Origin: Polaribacter sp. HaHaR_3_91
Lineage (GTDB): Bacteria > Bacteroidota > Bacteroidia > Flavobacteriales > Flavobacteriaceae
Reading direction: 5' to 3'
DNA length: 64,000 bases
Assembly: GCF_019278525.1 (NCBI RefSeq)
Contig: NZ_CP058986.1
Span: 1,302,001-1,366,000 of the forward strand
In this document: in pieces, positions 9,438-16,886 of the stretch
Layout of the letters: each line of letters begins with the position of its first letter
Numbering within the stretch: the stretch's first letter is position 1
Notes under the pieces: generated by a model
What the model saw: only the letters and a program-made list of their open reading frames with translations
Databases searched by the model: none
What the model was told of the DNA's origin: nothing
Position numbers and translations under genes: made by a program

Positions 9438-10022
9438 ATGAATTTTTTTAAAAAGCTATTCAATATACCCAATAAAGAAGAAAATGACATCCAAAGACAA
9501 GAAGTAGATCTTTCTTTGGATGATCTTTTTGTACATAATTTCCTTGAAAAAGGAGGTAAGTTTTTATATTGTTTAAAAGAAAGTGAAGTTGTAGAGAATT
9601 TAAAGAACATTTTAAAAGAGAATAATTGGAATCAATTAACACTTTTAGATGACAAGTTATCTTCCTTTTTAAACAGACATGAGGTGGCAATGAATAGAAA
9701 TTTCAATTCAAATTTTCCTGTTTTCTTGAATTGTGAGCATTTGATTGCAGATAATGGAGATATTTTATTTTCATCGAAACAATTAAAAAGTATTAAGTTG
9801 TCAGAAATGCCTCAAAATTTTATAGTTTACGCAACTACGAGTCAGTTGGTTAAAGATATGGGACAAGGGTTAACTGGTATTAAAATTCATCATAAAAATG
9901 ATTTGCCTACCAACATTTCTGCCATAAAAAATTATAACATTCATAAAAATGATGATAATTTCTTAAACTACGGAAACAGTAACTCAAAAAACTTATATTT
10001 GCTGCTATTAGAAGATTTATAA
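9438..10022 (+). CDS. LUD-domain (LutC/YkgG-like) protein
   Basis: The 194-residue protein has features of the LUD family: NFPVFLNCEHLIADNGDI followed by an ATTSQLVKDMGQGLTGIKI-type segment. LutC proteins take part in lactate oxidation in other bacteria, but no lutA or lutB lies nearby, so that role is not supported. The position between ftsH and cdsA, with gaps of 3 and 1 nt, is a flavobacterial arrangement and implies cotranscription. The biochemical role is unknown. Confidence 0.75.
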   Translation: MNFFKKLFNIPNKEENDIQRQEVDLSLDDLFVHNFLEKGGKFLYCLKESEVVENLKNILKENNWNQLTLLDDKLSSFLNRHEVAMNRNFNSNFPVFLNCEHLIADNGDILFSSKQLKSIKLSEMPQNFIVYATTSQLVKDMGQGLTGIKIHHKNDLPTNISAIKNYNIHKNDDNFLNYGNSNSKNLYLLLLEDL

Positions 10023-10023
10023 T

Positions 10024-10818
10024 ATGAGTAACCTTTTAAAAAGGAGTCTTTCAGGCATAATTTACGTTTTAATTTTTATATCAGCGATTCTTTTTTCTAA
10101 AGAATCGTATGTTGTTCTAACAACTATTTTTGGATTGTTGTGTGTTTGGGAATTTTCTAAACTCATCAACTTTAAAGGAATGATAGGGTATATTTTCTTT
10201 TGCTTAACGTTATTTTTAATGTTAAAAAGACCAGAAAGTTATGCCGTAATTATTATTTTAGGAATTACCATTATTTCCTCGTTATCTTTAATTTATTACT
10301 TATTTACTAAAAAAGAAATCTCATTTTCTAATGATAGGTCTAAATCTGGTTTACTAATTAGGTATCCTATTTTTTCAATGATCTTTTTAATCCTTCTACC
10401 TATTTATAAAGATGGTTATAATCCTCATTTAATTATTTCTATTTTAATTATGATTTGGGTAAATGATAGTTTTGCTTTTTTAGTGGGTAAAAATTTCGGA
10501 AAAAGAAAGTTGTTTATTTCGGTTTCACCCAAAAAGACACAAGAAGGTTTTTTAGGTGGTTTGGCTTTTGCTTTAATCGCTGCCTTTATAATTAGTAAAT
10601 TTAATACTGATTTTACAGTAGTAAATTGGTTAGTGATAGCTGTTATTGTTAGTGTAATTGGTACGATTGGAGATTTAGTAGAGTCTAAATTTAAAAGACA
10701 AGCCAATATTAAAGATAGTGGTACTATTATGCCTGGGCATGGTGGTATTTTAGATAGATTGGATAGCTTGTTATTTGCAGCACCATTTGTATATTTGTAT
10801 ATTAATTTTATAATTTAA
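10024..10818 (+). CDS. cdsA: Phosphatidate cytidylyltransferase
   Basis: The enzyme makes CDP-diacylglycerol from phosphatidate and CTP at the inner membrane. The 264-residue protein has about seven to eight hydrophobic segments and ends with the CDS signature: VSPKKTQEGFLGG, then the SKFKRQANIKDSG and MPGHGGILDRLD block in the last 50 residues. Its product feeds phosphatidylserine synthesis, and psd follows after only 2 nt. Confidence 0.96.
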   Translation: MSNLLKRSLSGIIYVLIFISAILFSKESYVVLTTIFGLLCVWEFSKLINFKGMIGYIFFCLTLFLMLKRPESYAVIIILGITIISSLSLIYYLFTKKEISFSNDRSKSGLLIRYPIFSMIFLILLPIYKDGYNPHLIISILIMIWVNDSFAFLVGKNFGKRKLFISVSPKKTQEGFLGGLAFALIAAFIISKFNTDFTVVNWLVIAVIVSVIGTIGDLVESKFKRQANIKDSGTIMPGHGGILDRLDSLLFAAPFVYLYINFII

Positions 10819-10820
10819 GT

Positions 10821-11477
10821 ATGATTCGTTTTCACAAAGAAGGGTATAAAATAATTGTTATTACCTTTATAATAACAATTGTAGGTGTATTACTAGCCGA
10901 TAATTTAATAAATATACCTTGGCTTGTTAAAGTAATTCAAGTTGTATTACTTGCTTTTTTAGTAATTGTGCTACAATTTTTTAGAAATCCTAAAAGAGTT
11001 GCTGCTTTAAATGATAACATAATAGTTGCGCCAGTAGATGGTAAAGTGGTTGTTATAGAAGAAGTAGAAGAACCAGAATACTTTAAAGGAAAAAGATTAC
11101 AAGTGTCTATTTTTATGTCTCCTATTAACGTACATGTTACTAGATATGCCATGAGTGGAGTTGTAAAATATAGTAAATATCATCCAGGTAAATACTTGGT
11201 AGCATGGCATCCGAAAGCATCTACAGAAAACGAAAGAACTACGGTAGTGGTTAATAATGCAGCTTTTGGTGATGTTTTATATAGACAAATTGCCGGAGCT
11301 TTGGCAAAGAGAATTGTTAATTATGCCAAAGTTGGCGATACAGCAGTACAAGGAGCAGATGCAGGTTTTATAAAATTTGGTTCTAGAGTAGACCTTTTTC
11401 TTCCATTAGGTACAAAGCTAAATGTATCTTTAAATGATACAGTAAAAGGTGGAGTTCAGATAATTGCAGAAAAATAA
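10821..11477 (+). CDS. psd: Phosphatidylserine decarboxylase proenzyme
   Basis: The enzyme converts phosphatidylserine to phosphatidylethanolamine. The 218-residue length and the FGSRVDLFLP motif mark the short class; the Gly187-Ser188 bond would self-cleave to give the pyruvoyl group on Ser188 of the alpha chain. Two N-terminal hydrophobic segments (about 10-27 and 34-52) anchor it to the membrane. INVHVTRYAMSG is the other conserved block. The gene is in an operon with cdsA and an acyl-CoA-binding protein. No phosphatidylserine synthase gene was seen in the window. Confidence 0.95.
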   Translation: MIRFHKEGYKIIVITFIITIVGVLLADNLINIPWLVKVIQVVLLAFLVIVLQFFRNPKRVAALNDNIIVAPVDGKVVVIEEVEEPEYFKGKRLQVSIFMSPINVHVTRYAMSGVVKYSKYHPGKYLVAWHPKASTENERTTVVVNNAAFGDVLYRQIAGALAKRIVNYAKVGDTAVQGADAGFIKFGSRVDLFLPLGTKLNVSLNDTVKGGVQIIAEK

Positions 11478-11483
11478 TAACGT

Positions 11484-11750
11484 ATGGAATCTGATTTAGA
11501 TAAAGAGTTTAATGAAGCTTTCTATAGGATTTCTATGTTAGAAGAATCGATTGCTCCAGACATTATGCTAAAATTTTATGCTTATAACAAGCAAGCAAAT
11601 TTTGGAAATAAGTTTTCATTTAATGATGAGCATAACGTTAGAAGTGCATTTAAGTTAAATGCATGGATGCAATTAAACGGCATGAAATCTGACGTAGCAA
11701 AACAAGAATATATTAATTTAGCAAAAACAGTTTTAAATACTAAACAATAA
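11484..11750 (+). CDS. Acyl-CoA-binding protein (ACBP) family
   Basis: The 88 residues match the length and four-helix pattern of ACBP: LKFYAYNKQANFG in helix 2, FKLNAWMQLNGM in helix 3 and a final YINLAKTVL helix. ACBPs bind long-chain acyl-CoA esters in the cytosol. They are widespread in eukaryotes and scattered in bacteria. The operon with cdsA and psd fits a role in acyl-group supply for phospholipids, which is inference. Confidence 0.85.
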   Translation: MESDLDKEFNEAFYRISMLEESIAPDIMLKFYAYNKQANFGNKFSFNDEHNVRSAFKLNAWMQLNGMKSDVAKQEYINLAKTVLNTKQ

Positions 11751-11754
11751 CATT

Positions 11755-12384
11755 ATGAAAAGAGTCGTAGTTTTATCATTATTAATGATTGTAGCATTTA
11801 ATTTTTCATCTTGTAAATCAGATAAAAAATCTGATGAGAAAAAAGAAGATACAATTAAAACTAAAACAAGTGCAGTAGCTTTTTCTTTAGAGAAGGCACA
11901 AAATGAAATAAACTTTGTAGCTTATAAGACTACAGAGAAAATACCTGTAGGAGGTCAGTTTAATAAAGTAGACATAATTTCTGGAGGAGAAGGAAGTTCT
12001 ATTAAAGAAGCTATTAATAATACTGAGTTTTCAATTCCTGTAAGTAGCATTTTTACGAAAGATACTAGTAGAGATTTTAAAATTCAAAAATTCTTCTTTG
12101 GTATGATGGACAATACAAAATTACTTTCTGGTAAATTATTAATAACTGATGAAACCAATGGTGTTGCAGAAATTAAAATGAACGGAGTTACAGAGAATGT
12201 AGCTTTTACCTATACGATAGAAGGGAAGGTTTTTAAGATGGAGGCTACTATGGATATTATCAAATGGAATGCATCTGAGGCTTTAGCATCATTAAATACA
12301 GCTTGTTTAGAATTACACAAAGGAGCTGATGGAGTTTCTAAGACATGGAGTGATGTGGCTTTAAATATCACTTCTACTTTCTAA
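11755..12384 (+). CDS. YceI-like lipoprotein
   Basis: The N-terminus is a lipoprotein signal with lipidated Cys20 (FSSC), followed by a charged Lys/Asp/Glu-rich tether to about residue 38. The remaining 170 residues resemble the YceI lipocalin-like barrel (FVAYKTTEKIPVGGQF near its start), which binds isoprenoid-type lipids in characterised members. It is the last gene of the operon that starts at rsfS. A strong terminator follows just inside the convergent gene. Confidence 0.85.
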   Translation: MKRVVVLSLLMIVAFNFSSCKSDKKSDEKKEDTIKTKTSAVAFSLEKAQNEINFVAYKTTEKIPVGGQFNKVDIISGGEGSSIKEAINNTEFSIPVSSIFTKDTSRDFKIQKFFFGMMDNTKLLSGKLLITDETNGVAEIKMNGVTENVAFTYTIEGKVFKMEATMDIIKWNASEALASLNTACLELHKGADGVSKTWSDVALNITSTF

Positions 12385-12390
12385 GAAGCA

Positions 12391-13266
12391 TTATAAATTA
12401 TTCAACGCTTTTTTAAGTGTTTCAAATCGAAAAGAATATCCGTTCTTTTCGATTTTTTTTGCAGAAATTTTACTTCCTTCGAGTAATATTTTTGCCATAT
12501 CACCAAATACAAGTTTTAAAAGAAAACCTGGAACACCAATTCCTATGTAAGGTCTTTTTATGATTTTAGCTAACTCTTTAGTAAAGGTTTTACTAGTGTG
12601 ATGTTCTGGAGCAACTGCATTAAAAATACCTTCTAAATTATCTTCAACTGCTTTAACGTAGATGGCACATAAATCATCTAAATGGATCCAAGGCAAAAAT
12701 TGTTTTCCAGAACCTAAAGGAGTTATAATAGGTGTTTTCATTTTATCTAATGCACCACCTTTATCCGTTAAAACAACACCGGTTCTTAAGATTGTTACCG
12801 GAATGTTTTTTGTTGAAAATTGATGTGCTGCGTTTTCCCATTTTTGACATACATCACCTAAAAAATCATTAGCTGCTTTATCGCTTTCCTCGTATATTTT
12901 ATCATTAGTGATCGCTCCGTAATAACCAACTCCAGATGCAGAAATAAAACCTTTTAATTCGATTTTTAATTCGGTTATTTTATCAAAAAGTAAATTTGCA
13001 GTTTTTACTCTACTATCAATTATTACCTGTTTTCTTTCTTCTGTCCAACGTTTGTCGGCAATTCCTGCTCCGGCTAAATGAATGATATAATCGGAGTTTA
13101 CAAGCGCTTTTTCATCAACATAATTAGAAGAGATATCCCATTTAAATTCGTTTTTATTTTTGGGACTTCTACTTAAAATTACAACTTCATGATTTTTATC
13201 AATTAGTAATTTTGATAATCTTTTGCCGACTAAACCTGTACCACCTGTTATAATTATTTTTGCCAT
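12391..13266 (-). CDS. TIGR01777-type NAD(P)-binding epimerase-like protein
   Basis: The 291-residue protein is an extended short-chain dehydrogenase/epimerase. GGTGLVGKRL near the N-terminus is the nucleotide-binding glycine motif. SGVGYYG carries the Tyr of the active site, and the C-terminal 50 residues match the DUF1731 tail found with this family (YfcH-like). The substrate is unknown. The last codons overlap the plus-strand terminator of the preceding operon. Confidence 0.9.
   Translation of the reverse strand: MAKIIITGGTGLVGKRLSKLLIDKNHEVVILSRSPKNKNEFKWDISSNYVDEKALVNSDYIIHLAGAGIADKRWTEERKQVIIDSRVKTANLLFDKITELKIELKGFISASGVGYYGAITNDKIYEESDKAANDFLGDVCQKWENAAHQFSTKNIPVTILRTGVVLTDKGGALDKMKTPIITPLGSGKQFLPWIHLDDLCAIYVKAVEDNLEGIFNAVAPEHHTSKTFTKELAKIIKRPYIGIGVPGFLLKLVFGDMAKILLEGSKISAKKIEKNGYSFRFETLKKALNNL
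12424..12460 (+). terminator. Strong intrinsic terminator of the rsfS-YceI operon, inside the convergent gene
   Basis: A perfect 13-bp stem (AAATCGAAAAGAA at 12424-12436, its complement at 12443-12455) with a 6-nt loop is followed by an unbroken T-run to 12460. It lies 40 nt past the YceI stop, within the final codons of the convergent epimerase-like gene. Confidence 0.85.
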
Positions 13267-13270
13267 AATG

Positions 13271-13278
13271 TAAAGATA
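13271..13278 (-). promoter_or_regulatory. Possible -7 element for the epimerase-like gene
   Basis: The minus strand reads TATCTTTA just upstream of the ATG at 13266, one base off TAnnTTTG. The spacing is very short. Confidence 0.3.
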
Positions 13279-13390
13279 ATTATTTTTTGTTTAATGTTTT
13301 TAAAATATTATAAAACAAATTTATGCATACATATAATAAAGCAATGTTAATGTTTATTTTTCATCCGTATAAAACTGTACTTTTATAGTG

Positions 13391-14515
13391 ATGAAAAATA
13401 ATAACAAAAGAAAAGGTTTTGTTTTTAAAACCTACGAAGCGGAACATCAATCTCCTTTCGAAAAATTATTTGAAATTTTTAAGGAACTGATAACGCATAC
13501 CTCTGGCGATTTTGATGAAGCCATAGATTGGCTACGTTCTTTAGATAAAGAATATAAGCTGACTGATGAAAATTATACCATTGATGATTTTATTGAAGAT
13601 TTAAAGAAGAAAGGCTATATAAAAGAGGAGGTAAAAGGTGACGGGACTGGAGGTACTAAAATTACTCCGAAAACTGAACGTGCTATTCGTCAGCAAGCGT
13701 TGAATCATATCTTTGGAAAAATAAAAAGGAGTGGTGCTGGTAATCATAAAAGTAAATCTCCAGGAATAGGAGATGAACATACCGGAGACTTAAGAGCGTA
13801 TCAGTTTGGGGATGCATTGGATAAGGTTTCAGTTACAGAAAGCATCAGAAATGCTCAAATTAATAACGGAATTGATAATTTCAACTTAACCGAAAACGAT
13901 TTGGTGGTGGAAGAAACCATGCACAAAAGTCAAATGAGTACGGTTTTAATGATTGATATTAGTCACTCTATGATTTTGTATGGAGAAGATAGGATTACTC
14001 CTGCCAAAAAAGTAGCTATGGCTTTGGCAGAATTAATTACCACTCGTTATCCTAAAGATACCTTAGATATTATAGTTTTTGGAAATGATGCGTGGGCAAT
14101 TAAAATTAAAGATTTGCCATATTTACAAGTGGGGCCATATCATACAAATACGGTTGCAGGTTTACAATTAGCCATGGATTTATTGCGAAGAAAAAGAAAT
14201 ACCAACAAACAAATTTTTATGATTACCGATGGAAAGCCAAGTTGTTTGCGTTTGCCAGATGGTCAATACTATAAGAATAGTAATGGTTTAGACAAATACA
14301 TTGTAAACAAGTGTTATGCAATGGCGCAACAAGCAAGAAAATTACATATTCCGATTACTACTTTTATGATTGCACAAGATCCATACTTAATGCAATTTAT
14401 AAGAGCTTTTACAAAAGCGAATCAAGGAAAAGCATTTTATACAGGTTTAAAAGGATTAGGAGAAATGATTTTTGAAGATTACGAAACCAATAGGAAAAAG
14501 AGAATTAGAGGATAA
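13391..14515 (+). CDS. VWA-domain protein paired with a MoxR-type ATPase
   Basis: The 375 residues hold an N-terminal helical region and a von Willebrand A domain from about residue 183. The MIDAS metal site is intact: Asp189-x-Ser191-x-Ser193 (DISHS), a Thr in HTNTVAG and Asp in MITDGKPS. The protein appears cytosolic, with no signal peptide. VWA proteins partner with MoxR-family ATPases as chaperone-like complexes. The ATPase gene lies 58 nt downstream, so the order is VWA first. A GTG one codon earlier is possible, but ATG at 13391 is preferred. The client is unknown. Confidence 0.9.
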   Translation: MKNNNKRKGFVFKTYEAEHQSPFEKLFEIFKELITHTSGDFDEAIDWLRSLDKEYKLTDENYTIDDFIEDLKKKGYIKEEVKGDGTGGTKITPKTERAIRQQALNHIFGKIKRSGAGNHKSKSPGIGDEHTGDLRAYQFGDALDKVSVTESIRNAQINNGIDNFNLTENDLVVEETMHKSQMSTVLMIDISHSMILYGEDRITPAKKVAMALAELITTRYPKDTLDIIVFGNDAWAIKIKDLPYLQVGPYHTNTVAGLQLAMDLLRRKRNTNKQIFMITDGKPSCLRLPDGQYYKNSNGLDKYIVNKCYAMAQQARKLHIPITTFMIAQDPYLMQFIRAFTKANQGKAFYTGLKGLGEMIFEDYETNRKKRIRG

Positions 14516-14573
14516 TAATAAGTGACAAAATTGCAAAGTAAAATTGCAAAATTTGTTTCAAAGAAAAATATAT

Positions 14574-16040
14574 ATGAGCGTAAATACGATAAATTCATTA
14601 GGAGAATTAAAAGCATCAGGATACAAATCAAAATCAATTAAAGATGAGTTGAGAGAAAATTTGATTGTGAAAATAAAAAATAAAGAAACTGCTTTTAAAG
14701 GAGTTCACGGGTATGAGAATACCGTAATTCCAGAGTTAGAAAGAGCTATTTTAAGTAAGCATAACATTAATTTATTAGGATTAAGAGGACAGGCAAAAAC
14801 ACGTTTGGCTAGATTGATGGTAGATTTATTGGATGAATATATTCCGATTGTTGCTGGTTCTGAGATTAACGACGATCCTTTAAATCCTATTTCTAGGTTT
14901 GCTATTGAGTTGATTAAGGAAAAAGGAGATGATACACCTATATTTTGGTTGCATAGAAATGAGCGTTTTGCAGAGAAATTAGCAACGCCAGATGTTACTG
15001 TAGCAGATATTATTGGAGATGTAGATCCTATAAAAGCAGCAAACTTAAAATTGAGTTATGCAGATGATAGGGTCATTCATTACGGAATGATTCCGCGTGC
15101 TAACAGATGTATTTTTGTGATTAATGAATTACCAGATTTACAAGCTAGAATTCAGGTGGCACTTTTTAATATTTTACAAGAAGGTGATATTCAAATTAGA
15201 GGTTTTAAATTGCGTTTGCCTTTAGATATGCAGTTTGTGTTTACGGCAAATCCAGAGGATTATACGAATAGAGGAAGTATTGTAACGCCTTTAAAAGATA
15301 GAATTGGCTCGCAGATTTTAACGCATTACCCAGAGGATATTGAAACAGCCAAAACAATTACACAACAAGAAGCAAACAAGGTAGGTTCTCAAAAGGATTT
15401 TATAGCAGTACCAGAACTGGCAAAAGACTTGTTAGAGCAAATTGTTTTTGAAGCTAGGGAAAGTGAGTATATAGATGCTAAAAGTGGTGTAAGTGCACGT
15501 TTAAGTATTTCTGCTTTCGAAAACTTATTAAGTACTGCAGAAAGAAGAGCATTACTTTCTGGGGATGATAAAACAATGATTCGTTTAAATGATTTCGACG
15601 GAATTATTCCTGCAATTACAGGAAAAGTGGAGTTGGTGTATGAAGGTGAACAAGAAGGCGCACAAGTAGTGGCAGAGACATTAATTAAGAATGCGATTAA
15701 AACGTTATTTCCAAGTTATTTTCCGGAGATAAAAAAGTTAGAAAAACAAGAAGAAGAATCTCCTTATGACGATATAATTTCTTGGTTTTTTAATGCTGAT
15801 GAAGATTTCGAATTGTTAGATGAACACACAGAAGCGCAATACAAAGCAGAGTTAGATAAGGTAAAACCTTTAGATGCTTTTCTTAAAAAACACCAACCGA
15901 ATATGAATGAAACAGATGGGTATTTTGTAAAAGAGTTTATTCTTTGGGCATTGGTAGAGTTTAAAAAACTAAGTAAGTATCGTTTTGCAGAAGGAACACA
16001 ATTTAAAGATCCTTATGGAAATTTTATAAGTGGACTATAA
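14574..16040 (+). CDS. MoxR/magnesium-chelatase-I-like AAA+ ATPase
   Basis: The 488-residue ATPase resembles the ChlI/MoxR helix-2-insert clade. Walker A is GLRGQAKT at 69-76, Walker B is in CIFVINELPD, and sensor region FTANPEDYTNRG follows. A C-terminal helical extension runs from about 350. No chlorophyll genes are nearby, so a chelatase role is unlikely; a VWA-ATPase chaperone pair with the upstream gene is the better reading. An in-frame TTG at 14544 gives ten extra residues with no family support, so ATG at 14574 is used. Confidence 0.9.
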   Translation: MSVNTINSLGELKASGYKSKSIKDELRENLIVKIKNKETAFKGVHGYENTVIPELERAILSKHNINLLGLRGQAKTRLARLMVDLLDEYIPIVAGSEINDDPLNPISRFAIELIKEKGDDTPIFWLHRNERFAEKLATPDVTVADIIGDVDPIKAANLKLSYADDRVIHYGMIPRANRCIFVINELPDLQARIQVALFNILQEGDIQIRGFKLRLPLDMQFVFTANPEDYTNRGSIVTPLKDRIGSQILTHYPEDIETAKTITQQEANKVGSQKDFIAVPELAKDLLEQIVFEARESEYIDAKSGVSARLSISAFENLLSTAERRALLSGDDKTMIRLNDFDGIIPAITGKVELVYEGEQEGAQVVAETLIKNAIKTLFPSYFPEIKKLEKQEEESPYDDIISWFFNADEDFELLDEHTEAQYKAELDKVKPLDAFLKKHQPNMNETDGYFVKEFILWALVEFKKLSKYRFAEGTQFKDPYGNFISGL

Positions 16041-16044
16041 TTAA

Positions 16045-16620
16045 TTACCTCGTTCCACGAGATTTAATATTTTTACTACACAACCGAATTATTTCTATAA
16101 TTCGGTTTTTTCTTGTGGTTTCTCTTTTTGCTTGATGTATCCAATATAAATACTGCTTTCTATAACTAGGAGCAAAATTTCTAAAATTGGTAAAAGCTAT
16201 TTCATTTTTATCAAAGGCAAGTTGTAGGTCATCAGGAATAATTCCTTTTTCGACTGCATCTAAAGCTGTCCAAGATCCATTTTGTTTTGCAATCTCAATA
16301 ATATCTAATCCACTTTGGTGCATTAAATTATCAGCAATTAAATTTTGAATATAACTTTTATTAACTGCACTCCAAATACTTTTCTGTTTTCTTGGGCAGA
16401 AATATTGCCTACGCTTACCATCACCTAAACTTTTTACAGTGGCGTCTATCCAACCAAAACATAAAGCTACTTTTACGGCTTCTTCCCAACGCATAGATTC
16501 CTCTATATTTTCTACTTTATAAAATATAAGGTAAACACCTTTAGACAAATTATAATTTTTTGACAACCAATTACGCCATTCAATATCATTTTTAAAGTAA
16601 AATTCGTCTATTTCTTTCAT
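16045..16620 (-). CDS. YdeI/OmpD-associated family protein
   Basis: The 191-residue protein has the family core WEEAVKVALCFGWIDATVKSL, then RKQKSIWSAVNKSYIQNL, and a C-terminal AFTNFRNFAPSYRKQYLYWI segment followed by the usual basic end. YdeI in Escherichia and Salmonella is linked to envelope and peptide resistance, but its chemistry is not established. The 3' coding end contains the plus-strand terminator of the convergent ATPase gene. Confidence 0.85.
   Translation of the reverse strand: MKEIDEFYFKNDIEWRNWLSKNYNLSKGVYLIFYKVENIEESMRWEEAVKVALCFGWIDATVKSLGDGKRRQYFCPRKQKSIWSAVNKSYIQNLIADNLMHQSGLDIIEIAKQNGSWTALDAVEKGIIPDDLQLAFDKNEIAFTNFRNFAPSYRKQYLYWIHQAKRETTRKNRIIEIIRLCSKNIKSRGTR
16082..16112 (+). 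terminator. Intrinsic terminator of the VWA/ATPase operon, inside the YdeI-like gene
   Basis: A perfect 11-bp stem AACCGAATTAT (16082-16092) and complement (16097-16107), loop TTCT, is followed by Ts. It lies 42 nt past the ATPase stop and is encoded in the last codons of the convergent gene. Confidence 0.8.
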
Positions 16621-16785
16621 GATTTTTAGATACTAAAATTACCTTTTGTATTTTTTATGTGATTGTTAGTAATTGAAATTTACAATTAAAGAGTGTTGTT
16701 TACAAAGGGAGGTAAATTAAGTAAATAATCTTTATCATTCTCTATTTAGTATTTTTTGATAGTCATAATTATCACAATCATAAAA

Positions 16786-16833
16786 ATGGCAGAACAAATA
16801 ACGATAGATAGCTCAAGTTTTGGTTGTCCTTAA
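16786..16833 (+). other. Possible 15-codon micro-ORF upstream of the disaccharide cluster
   Basis: ATG to TAA encodes a 15-residue peptide ending SSSFGCP, 53 nt before the downstream start. A TTAATT/AATTAA hairpin follows it. It could be a leader peptide or chance; I see no other support. Confidence 0.2.
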
Positions 16834-16886
16834 TTTTTTAATTAAATTCAGTGTTATTAATGATTATCTCATAAAAACACAATGAA

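Noticed and set aside
9438-10022. Lactate utilisation operon from the LUD protein
   Set aside because: No lutA or lutB partners are present; the gene is embedded in the ftsH-cdsA operon.
14574-16040. True magnesium chelatase subunit I
   Set aside because: No chlorophyll or bacteriochlorophyll genes nearby; the VWA partner and layout fit a MoxR-type chaperone pair.
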